Below the pieces are notes generated by a model. That model had not been told where the DNA came from and did not search any database. It saw nothing but the letters and a program-made list of their open reading frames with translations. Shown here piece by piece: positions 54,417 through 63,400 of a stretch of DNA of 64,000 bases. The position numbers and the translations under genes are program-made. Origin of the DNA: Wocania_A sp965224845 (GTDB lineage: Bacteria; Bacteroidota; Bacteroidia; Flavobacteriales; Flavobacteriaceae). The stretch lies in the NCBI GenBank assembly GCA_965224845.1, contig CBDDAJ010000026.1:434001-498000 (forward strand). The letters run 5' to 3'. The number at the start of each line of letters is the position of its first letter. The first letter of the stretch is position 1.

Positions 54417-54866
54417 CTACTTATCGTTGCTTTGATTGTATATTTTTTTATTCGTTACCATGTCATTGATTAATTCGGCTACTTCATAGAAATGATCCAG
54501 CTTTTCTGAGGCAATATTATTTCTAATAGCATCGTTAAAAGTGAGCACTTTTTCTTTAGAATATGCTCTTTTTTCCCGGCCAAATTCGGTTAAATGAATA
54601 AGTACGCTACGACCATCATTAGGATTCGATTTGCGTTCTATTAAACCACGAACCTCCATGGTTTTTAGTATTCTTGATAAACTAGTTGCTTCCATTCCCA
54701 TTTTTGGGCCTAAGGCTGTAGAAGGTGTACCCTTTTCTGGGTCAATACTTAATAAAGTAAATCCAGTAGCCATTGTACTTTCAAACTTTGCAGCTTCTTC
54801 ATTATACATTTTTTGTACTGTTAGCCATGTAGTTCTTAATATGTAATCAATAGTTTTGTCTTTCAT
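54417..54866 (-). CDS. MarR-family regulator of the fad operon
   Basis: A 149-aa winged-helix repressor. MGMEATSLSRILKTMEVRGL is the recognition region, followed by IERKSNPNDGRSVLIHLTEF, the wing with the conserved DGR. It heads the fad operon (10 bp before fadN). A 28-bp perfect palindrome lies 31 bp upstream of its start and overlaps the promoter, so self-control and control of the whole operon are likely. Acyl-CoA or fatty acid as inducer is an inference from the operon's role. Confidence 0.92.
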   Translation of the reverse strand: MKDKTIDYILRTTWLTVQKMYNEEAAKFESTMATGFTLLSIDPEKGTPSTALGPKMGMEATSLSRILKTMEVRGLIERKSNPNDGRSVLIHLTEFGREKRAYSKEKVLTFNDAIRNNIASEKLDHFYEVAELINDMVTNKKIYNQSNDK

Positions 54867-54885
54867 TTGAGAGAAATTGGTGGAT

Positions 54886-54925
54886 CAAATATATAAAAAA
54901 TTTATTATGCATGCATAATAAATTT
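54886..54925 (-). promoter_or_regulatory. Promoter and 28-bp palindromic MarR operator
   Basis: The palindrome runs 54898-54925 with no mismatch; its centre is TTATGCATGCATAA. On the minus strand TATATTTG (54893-54886) fits TAnnTTTG, so transcription should start near 54882. The palindrome covers the -33 region and reaches the -7 box. A bound repressor would block polymerase. Confidence 0.78.
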
Positions 54926-54949
54926 GATAAATTTAACGTATTAATAAAA

Positions 54950-54990
54950 AATAAAACCTCCTAGATTAGAAGTTAAGAGGGTAGGAGGTT
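54950..54990 (-). terminator. Rho-independent terminator after fadD
   Basis: AACCTCCTA (54955-54963) pairs with TAGGAGGTT (54982-54990), followed on the minus strand by TTATTTTTTA. The stem includes the first bases of the fadD stop codon region, so termination comes right at the gene end. It insulates fadD from marR-fadNAE. Confidence 0.82.
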
Positions 54991-56758
54991 ATGGTCTGTA
55001 AATTTTTTCTATAAGGTCTTTATAAATCGTTTTAATTACCTTTCGTTTCATCTTCATGGTTGGGGTTAAATGTCCGGCATCGATAGACCAAATATCAGGT
55101 GTAATTTCAAACTTCTTTATTTGTTCCCATTTACCAAAGTTTTTATTTGCATCATCAATTTCTTCTTGAATTCGATCGTGCAATATTTCGTTACAAATAA
55201 TATCTTTTTCAGATTTAAAAATAATATTGTGGCGTTTTCCCCATGCTTCAACAAACTCAAAATTTAATTGAATTAAAGCCGCTGGCATTTTTTCTCCTTC
55301 TCCTATAACCATTATTTGTTCTATAAAGCGCGATTGCTTGAATTGATTTTCTAACAATGCCGGGGCCACATATTTTCCTCCAGACGTTTTAAACATTTCT
55401 TTTTTGCGATCGGTAATTTTTATAAAACCTTCTTTACAAACTTCACCTATATCTCCGGTATGGAAGTAATCTCCAGTCATAACGCTGGCTGTTTTTTCAG
55501 GATCTTTGTAATAGCCTAGCATAACATTTGGACCTTTAACCAAAATCTCACCATCTTCAGCAATTTTTACTTCAACATTGCTTATGGCTTTGCCTACAGT
55601 TCCAATTTTAAATCCGCCATTACGTTGATCGTTTACTGATATTACTGGCGACGTTTCGGTTAGCCCATAACCTTCCATAATAGGCATTCCTGCAGCAGCA
55701 AATATGCGTGTTAACCTTGGTTGTAATGCTGCACTACCAGATACCATTAAGTCTAAATTACCACCAAGGCCTTCTTTCCATTTACTAAAAATAAGTTTTC
55801 TGGCTAGTTTTAGTTGTTTTTCGTACCACCAACCATTTTTACCATAAGGTTCGTACTTTAAACCTAACTCGACTGCCCAAAAGAAAAGTTTCTTTTTAAT
55901 TCCGGTTAAATCACTTCCTTTTGCTATAATTTTATCATATACTTTTTCATATAATCGCGGAACTGCAGTCATTACATTGGGTTTAATCGCTTTGAGATTA
56001 TCACTCATGGCTTCTATAGATTCGGCAAAATAGACCTCTACTCCACAGTATTGGTATAAGTATAAAATCATACGTTCAAATACATGACAAACAGGAAGAA
56101 AGCTTAAAGATTTGGATTTGCCATAATCGAATGGCACTCTTTTTTCACTATCTAAAACATTAGATACTAAATTGTTATGCGATAGCATGACCCCTTTAGG
56201 TTTTCCTGTAGTTCCGGAAGTATAAATTAAGGTGGCTAAATCGTTTGGCTTTACGGCTTCTTTCCTGGACTCTACCTCATTTTGTTTACTAGGGTCTTCG
56301 CCTAATTTTAAAACTTCTTTCCAGCTATTTTCATTTTCAATATCATCAAAAGTATATACATTTTTAAGTTTTGTGTTCCCTTTAATGGTATTTAGCTTTT
56401 TAATGATTTCTAAATCTGAGACAAAGCAATATGTGGCTTCAGAGTGATTTAAAATATACTCATAATCTTCGGCAGAAATAGTTGGGTAAATGGGTACGTT
56501 TTGAGCACCTACCTGCAAAACCCCTATATCTAAAACATTCCATTCTGTTCTATTGGTTGATGAAATAACTGCAACCTTATCATTTGCCTGTACACCTAAT
56601 TGCAATAACCCTCTGCTTATAGCATTAGCTTGGTCTATATATTCCTGGCTTGATATTGATTTCCATTCTCCATTGTATTTTGTGGTGAATGCTTTTTCTA
56701 AATTGTATGTTTCTAATTGATAATAAGGAAAATCAAAAATTCTTGTAATCTCTGCCAT
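54989..56758 (-). CDS. fadD: Long-chain fatty acid-CoA ligase
   Basis: ATP-dependent acyl-CoA synthetase (589 aa) that activates fatty acids for beta-oxidation. The AMP-binding P-loop-like motif is LIYTSGTTGKPKGVMLSHNN. GYGLTETSPVISVN is the second core motif, FHTGDIGEVCKEGFIKITDR the hinge with Asp and Arg, and MKMKRKVIKTIY the C-terminal Lys region. No signal peptide; the enzyme is expected at the inner face of the membrane. It lies just upstream of the marR-fad operon in the same direction, but has its own terminator, so it is a separate transcript. Confidence 0.93.
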   Translation of the reverse strand: MAEITRIFDFPYYQLETYNLEKAFTTKYNGEWKSISSQEYIDQANAISRGLLQLGVQANDKVAVISSTNRTEWNVLDIGVLQVGAQNVPIYPTISAEDYEYILNHSEATYCFVSDLEIIKKLNTIKGNTKLKNVYTFDDIENENSWKEVLKLGEDPSKQNEVESRKEAVKPNDLATLIYTSGTTGKPKGVMLSHNNLVSNVLDSEKRVPFDYGKSKSLSFLPVCHVFERMILYLYQYCGVEVYFAESIEAMSDNLKAIKPNVMTAVPRLYEKVYDKIIAKGSDLTGIKKKLFFWAVELGLKYEPYGKNGWWYEKQLKLARKLIFSKWKEGLGGNLDLMVSGSAALQPRLTRIFAAAGMPIMEGYGLTETSPVISVNDQRNGGFKIGTVGKAISNVEVKIAEDGEILVKGPNVMLGYYKDPEKTASVMTGDYFHTGDIGEVCKEGFIKITDRKKEMFKTSGGKYVAPALLENQFKQSRFIEQIMVIGEGEKMPAALIQLNFEFVEAWGKRHNIIFKSEKDIICNEILHDRIQEEIDDANKNFGKWEQIKKFEITPDIWSIDAGHLTPTMKMKRKVIKTIYKDLIEKIYRP

Positions 56759-56829
56759 TTGCTATTTTAACTTAGTAGTCTTGCAAAGTATGAAATTAAA
56801 AGTGATTTTCAAATAGTATGAAAAAAGCG

Positions 56830-58389
56830 TTAATTCCAGTGGGTTTTAAAAATATCTTGAAGCTGTGAGTATTTTTTATCAGTATCACCATAGGCTTCCC
56901 TCAGTTTTATTAGCTCTTTTTTCATGTCCTTGATTATCTTTGAGTAGGCAGGATCGCTATAAGCATTGTGGTTTTCATTAGGGTCTTTTTCTAAATCATA
57001 AAATTCCCAGGCCGGTTCTGTGCTTTCTTTTGACGAACCAGTCATGTCTAACGATTGCCCATAAAAAAGTGCAAGTTTGTATCGTTTATTTCTAATTCCA
57101 AAATGCCCGGGTCTTTTGGCGTGGTTTGTCCAATATCTATAATATGCAGCTTGTCTCCAGTTATCAGGCGTATGCCCTTTTAAGTTTTCTCTAAAACTTT
57201 GCCCTTGGAAAGATGCTGGCTTTTTAACACCGGCGTAGTCGGCAAACAATGCTGGAAAGTCAATGTTTAAAATAATATCATCAATTCGTTTTCCTGCCGG
57301 AACCTCTTTAGGATATCTAACTACAAATGGCATACGTAACGATTCATCATATATTAAACGTTTATCGAAGAATCCGTGTTCGCCAAGAAAGTAGCCTTGA
57401 TCTGCTGTATAAATTACAACGGTATTTTCTGCTAAACCCGATGCTTCTAAATAATCTAAAAGCTTACCAATATTATCATCAATGGCCGCTCCAGATCGCA
57501 TAAAATCTTTAATGAACTTTTGATACGTTGCTTTACGAGCTGAAACAGAGTCCATACCTTTGGTGTAAAATGGTAATCCGGGGTACTTACACCACCACTT
57601 ATCAGGATCGTTTGATGCTTGTTCGTATCTCCAACTCAAGTTTTCCAATTGTTGACCAGGAAAGCTACGTCCTGAAGTTTCCGGAGAGAATTCAAATAAT
57701 GAAGCGGGTTCAGGAATTTCAATTCCCTTATACAAATCATTAAAACGCTCAGGGAAATCAAAAGGCTCGTGGGTAGCTTTAAAATGAGTCATTAGCATAA
57801 ATGGTTTCTCCGGGTCTCTTTGATTTAACCAATCTATAGATAACTGTGTGATTACATCGGTAGAAAATCCTTTATGTACATCCCATTCTTCTGATGGTTT
57901 ATGAAAATTTTTTGAAGTTCTTAGAATGGGATCCCAATAGCGTCCTTGATCATGTAAGATATTATAATAATCAAATCCGCTAGGTTCTTTTTTTAAATGC
58001 CATTTGCCAATAATAGCCGTTTGGTAACCATTTTTATTAAGTACTTTGGCTATATTTAGACTGTCAGGATTTAAAGCATCACTCAATGTATATACACCAT
58101 TTAGATTGCTATATTGTCCAGTAAGGATACTGGCTCTACTTGGTACGCATATAGAGTTGGTACAAAAAGCATTATTTAATACAACACCTTCATCGGCTAA
58201 TCGGCTAATGTTTGTATTTTGAACATGACCTTTTAAGATACCACCGTAAATTCCCCAGGCTTGCGAGGTGTGGTCATCCGACATAATAAAAAGAATATTT
58301 GGTTTTATTGAATCTTGTTTGTCTTCTGATTTACAAGCTGATAGTAAGGCAACAAGAACCCATGTTAGGCTAAATAAATTCTTTTTCAT
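56830..58389 (-). CDS. S1-family sulfatase, lipoprotein
   Basis: Secreted sulfatase of 519 aa. The signal ends LVALLSAC (lipobox, Cys19). IMSDDHTSQAWGIYGG carries the first metal-binding Asp pair and C-V-P-S-R begins at Cys81. TADQGYFLGEHGFFDKRLIY and ESLRMPFVVRYPKEV are shared with the sulfatase at 13041-14657, suggesting a similar substrate class. It follows a second sulfatase by 14 bp on the same strand, so the pair is an operon. The two may remove sulfates at different positions of the same polysaccharide. Confidence 0.92.
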   Translation of the reverse strand: MKKNLFSLTWVLVALLSACKSEDKQDSIKPNILFIMSDDHTSQAWGIYGGILKGHVQNTNISRLADEGVVLNNAFCTNSICVPSRASILTGQYSNLNGVYTLSDALNPDSLNIAKVLNKNGYQTAIIGKWHLKKEPSGFDYYNILHDQGRYWDPILRTSKNFHKPSEEWDVHKGFSTDVITQLSIDWLNQRDPEKPFMLMTHFKATHEPFDFPERFNDLYKGIEIPEPASLFEFSPETSGRSFPGQQLENLSWRYEQASNDPDKWWCKYPGLPFYTKGMDSVSARKATYQKFIKDFMRSGAAIDDNIGKLLDYLEASGLAENTVVIYTADQGYFLGEHGFFDKRLIYDESLRMPFVVRYPKEVPAGKRIDDIILNIDFPALFADYAGVKKPASFQGQSFRENLKGHTPDNWRQAAYYRYWTNHAKRPGHFGIRNKRYKLALFYGQSLDMTGSSKESTEPAWEFYDLEKDPNENHNAYSDPAYSKIIKDMKKELIKLREAYGDTDKKYSQLQDIFKTHWN

Positions 58390-58403
58390 TTTGATTGTTT
58401 TAA

Positions 58404-60252
58404 TTAGTTGATTATTATTTCATCAATAAAAATCCATCCCGGATTTCCTACACCAGGGTGTCCTTCAGGAATCTTTTTTATCCCTTTTATATTTACTTTT
58501 ATAAACCGAGCTTTTTGTTTAGTATGTAAAGTTAAGGTATCGATAAAGCTATTTTTAGCATTCACTTTTGTTGAATGCTTTGATGATAGAGAATTACTGA
58601 ATGCTATACCATCATTTGAAAAACTTACTTCAAACCGTTTAGGACTAAACACCCAATTTGATGGATTATGTAAATAGCCCAGGATTATTTCTGAAATGGC
58701 TGTACTGGAATTGAGATCGATTACGAACTCTAAATCTTTTCCTTCCTGTCCAATCCATTGTCCCGAACTATAATCAACATATCCGCGCTTGCCATCAACA
58801 AGAACTTTAGTGTTTTTATATCTGCTATTTAGTTTTTTTATGGCACTTATATTTTTGTCTTTTCCTAGATGATTAATAGCTGTTGTTTTTTTTGGAATAT
58901 CTTCTTCATATCCATGTTCCCATAGTAAATACTCATGCTTTAATGCTTCAACTACCTTTGGGTATTTAGTTACTAAATTTTTTCATTTCCGAAACATCAT
59001 CACCGAGATTGGATAAGAATAAAGCATCGTTTTCTATATCTAACTCTCCTTTATGAGAGGTGTCTTTAGGGTAACCCATAAGCTTCCAATTGCCTTTTCT
59101 AACGGCCCACTGATTGCCGTATTTCCAAAAGGCATGGGTTCTTGGTGAAGCTGTTTTTGGAGTTTTAATCATTTCTGATAGATCCATACCATCAATATTT
59201 TTTGGCGGGTCTTTAAGACCACAAAGACGAGCTAAAGTAGGCACCCAATCTATATTTACCAAAAACTCATTATTAATAATATTTTCTGGTAAGTTATTTT
59301 TCCAGCTGATTATTGTTGGAAGTCTTATACCACCTTCAAACAAGCTACTTTTTGCACCTCTGTAAGGACCAGAGTTTCCACCACCGTTAAAAGCTCTTGT
59401 TTCGGTGGAGTACCCATTATCAGATTGGTACACGATTATAGTGTTATCTCTGATGCCTAATTCTTCTAACTTATCTATTAAAAAGCCAATGCGTTCATCT
59501 ATGGTTGAAATAAATGCAGCATAATCACCTCTAGGTTTTTCAACATCTTTGTAATAATCTCTCCACTTATTTGTGGGTTGATAGGGGTAATGCGGCATAT
59601 TAATAGCGTAGTACATAAAGAACGGATCGGCTTTATTGTCTTCTACATATTTGAGAGCTCTGTTTGATGCTAAATCAGGAAAATATTGCCCGTCATAGAA
59701 TACCTCTTTGCCATTTTCGTATAAATCATGAATGTTTGGTCCGGCCCAAAAGAAATAATGCGAGTAATTATCAATACAACCTCGTAAATGCCCGAAGGAG
59801 TAATCAAAACCTTGTGCATTAGGAGACGTTTCTTTGCTCATGCCTAAATGCCATTTGCCTATATGACCGGTTTTATAGCCATGATCTTTAAAAAGCTCAG
59901 CAAGTGTATATTGCTCGTTTGGCATACCATGAGAATCTGGAACATGAGATGTGTTATTGGTTACTCCGGCATTTTGAGGATATTTACCCGTTAATAATGC
60001 GGCTCTTGATGGCGCACATACAGGTGCTGCAACATAGGCTTGAGTAAATCGTGTGCCTTCTTTAGCAAGCTTGTCGATATTAGGGCTGTAAATATCTGAG
60101 GCGCCATAACTGCCTAAATCGATTGAACCTTGATCGTCGGTATAAATAATAATGACGTTAGGTTTGTTTTGTGAAAAGCATTGCAGACTTATTAGTAAAA
60201 TAAGTAAATTGATGCTCTTTTTACTTATAAGAGAAATGAAATTAATTTGCAT
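58404..60252 (-). pseudogene. S1-family sulfatase with C-terminal discoidin-like domain, one frameshift
   Basis: Arylsulfatase-like enzyme with signal peptide (ISLQCFSQ). ITYTDDQ-type stretch IIIYTDDQGSIDLGSYG binds metal and C-A-P-S-R begins at Cys79. The first frame stops at 58966 after GDDVSEMKKF. Removing one A from the A6 run near 58979 continues NLVTKYPKVVEALKHEYLLW without a break to 58404, giving about 615 aa. The added C-terminal about 150 residues (IGQEGKDLEFVIDLNSSTAI, VFSPKRFEVSFSNDGIAF, GWIFIDEIIIN) look like an F5/8 type C carbohydrate-binding domain as in GH20 enzymes. First gene of the two-sulfatase operon. Confidence 0.87.
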
Positions 60253-60412
60253 AGAATATTTTGTAACTCATTACAAGTTAAAAATAATATAAATTAATGT
60301 CATGTTTTTTAGACTAATAGCATATCTCATGCTACAGAAAGCATATTTGTTTAAGACTAAAAAACTCTTCAAGTAATTTTAACCAAAGGCGTTTTTTATA
60401 TAAGATTTTATT

Positions 60413-63400
60413 TTATTGTTTCTCAATCCAATTCCTGGCATTAACAAAAGCTTCTAACCAAGGCGAAACCTCGTCTTGTCGTCCTTCTGGATAATGTGCC
60501 CAATTCCATTGAAATGTAGAACGCTCAATATGCGGCATGGTTACTAAATGACGCCCCGTTTTATCACACATCATGGCTGTGTTAAATTTAGAGCCATTCG
60601 GGTTGTGTGGATAGCCTTCGTAACTATATTTTGCGCAAATATCGTATCTGTCTTCTGAGTATGGTAAATCAAACTTACCTTCACCATGTGAAATCCAAAC
60701 GCCTAAAGTGGTGCCTGCTAAAGAAGAAAGCATCACCGAATTATTCTCTTGAATTTTTACAGAGGTAAAGGCGCTTTCGTGTTTTCCAGAATCATTATAG
60801 GTTAGCTTACCGTGAACCTCATGTTCTGGATTAACTAAATCTAGCTCCATCCATAATTGCGCCCCGTTACAAATTCCAACCGATAAAGTGTCTTCACGCT
60901 TAAAGAAATCGCTAATCACTTTATTAGCTTTTTCGTTGTATTTAATAGCGCCTGCCCAACCTTTTGCAGACCCTAAAACATCAGAGTTACTAAAGCCTCC
61001 AACAGCTCCTAAAAATTGGATGTCTTCCAGTGTTTCACGACCAGAAATTAAATCGGTCATATGCACATCTTTTACATCAAAACCAGCTAGATACATGGCG
61101 TTTGCCATTTCACGCTCAGAGTTACTGCCTTTTTCGCGAAGAATAGCGGCTTTTGGCTTCTCGCTACGATTTACTTTTGGCGAATCACTCGAAGTGACAT
61201 CTACTAATTTTCCAGTAAAGTGACTTGGGAATGTATATTGTAATGGCTGATTTTTATAATTTTCAAAACGAGCATCTGCTAATCCATTTGCTGTTTGTTT
61301 TTGGTCGAGTAGAAGAGAGGTTTTATACCACACATCTCTCAATCTTGAGACTGTTAGCGTAAAGACCTCATTTTGATTGATGATGCTTAAGGTATCACTT
61401 TCAGTAACTTTTCCGATATTATAGAATTCGATATGCGCATCAGAAAGTACTTTTTCAATGGCAGCATCTTTAGACTGAATAACAATACCTGCATTTTCAG
61501 CAAATAGAATTTTGAACGAATCTTTTTCATTTAAAGCAGATAAATCTAATGCCGCCCCAATATTATTATCGGCAAAACAGAGTTCTAATAAGCTTGTAAT
61601 TAAACCACCAGAAGCCACATCATGTCCGGCAACAATTTGTCCGTCAACTATTAATTGTTGAATGGTGTTAAAAACGGTTTTGACATAAGTGGCATTTTGT
61701 ACTTTAGGGGTTTCGTTACCTATTTTATTTAAAACTTGAGCGAATGAACTTCCTCCCAATTTAAAGAGGTCTTGAGAGATATTAATGTAATAAATATCAC
61801 CTGCATTGGTGTTAAAAACAGGCTCAACCACTTTATTTATATCTGTACAATGGGCTGCTGCCGAAATAATAACCGTACCGGGAGAAATAACCTCTTCATT
61901 CGGGTATTTCTGCTTCATAGAAAGCGAATCTTTTCCTGTAGGCACATTAATTCCTAAATCTATAGAGAATTCTGAAACCGCCTCAACTGCTGTGTATAAA
62001 CGCGCATCTTCACCTTCATTTTTACAGGGCCACATCCAGTTTGCAGAGAGCGATACATTTTTTAATCCATCTTTTAAAGGGGCCCAGATAATATTGGTTA
62101 AGGCTTCGGTAATAGCATTTACACTACCGGCTGCAGGGTCAATTAATCCGGCAATTGGTGCATGACCAACGGAGGTGGCAATACCTTCTTTTCCTTTAAA
62201 ATCTAAAGCCATCACACCAAGGTTATTTAGTGGTAATTGTAATGCCCCAACACATTGTTGTTTCGCTACTTTACCACCAACACAACGGTCTACCTTATTG
62301 GTTAACCAATCTTTACAAGCTACAGCTTCTAACTGCAATAATTGCTCTAAATACTCGTGAAAATTATCAGAATGGTATTCGGTGTTTTTATAATGTCTAT
62401 TAACTGTTTTATCGGTCATTATGGTTTTAGGGGAGCTTCCAAACATATCCTCTAAAGCAAAATCCATAGGTTTATCACCTTTGGTTTTAGACTCAAAAGT
62501 AAAGCGATGATCTCCTGTAACTTCACCAACAGTATACATTGGCGAACGTTCACGGTCTGCAATACGCTGTAAATGTGCTTTATGCACTTCAGAAATAACT
62601 AATCCCATGCGTTCCTGAGATTCGTTACCAATAATTTCTTTGGCCGATAAGGTAGGATCCCCCACAGGAAGTTTATCTAAATCAATCAATCCGCCAGTAT
62701 CTTCTACCAATTCTGATAGACAGTTTAAATGTCCGCCAGCACCATGATCGTGTATAGAAACAATATGGTTTTCATCACTTTCAACCATACCACGCACGGC
62801 ATTAGCAGCACGTTTTTGCATTTCCGGATTAGAACGTTGTACCGCATTTAATTCGATACCCGATGAAAACTCACCAGTATCGGCACTCGAAACGGCAGCT
62901 CCACCCATACCAATTCGATAATTTTCGCCACCAAGAATAACTACTTTATCGCCAGTCTTTGGGGTGGCTTTTAAGGCTTGTTCTGCTTTTCCGTAGCCAA
63001 TACCTCCAGCCAACATAATTACTTTGTCGAAACCAAGTTTGCGGGCTTCTTCTTCGTGCTCAAAAGTTAAAACCGAACCACAAATAAGCGGTTGTCCAAA
63101 TTTGTTTCCAAAATCGGAAGCCCCATTAGATGCTTTTATTAAAATATCTATTGGCGTTTGGTATAACCAATCGCGTGCTTTCATGGCTTTTTCCCAAGGC
63201 CTGTTGTTTTCTAAGCGCGAATATGAGGTCATATAAACCGCAGTGCCAGCCAATGGTAACGAGCCTTTTCCTCCGGCAAGTCTATCTCTGATTTCACCAC
63301 CCGACCCAGTTGCAGCACCATTAAAAGGCTCAACAGTAGTTGGGAAATTGTGGGTTTCTGCTTTTAAAGAAATAACACTTTCAAAATCTTTAGTTTCGTA

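Noticed and set aside
60290..60303. Fnr-type site upstream of the sulfatase operon
   Set aside because: Only the right half TGTCAT is present; the left half does not match.
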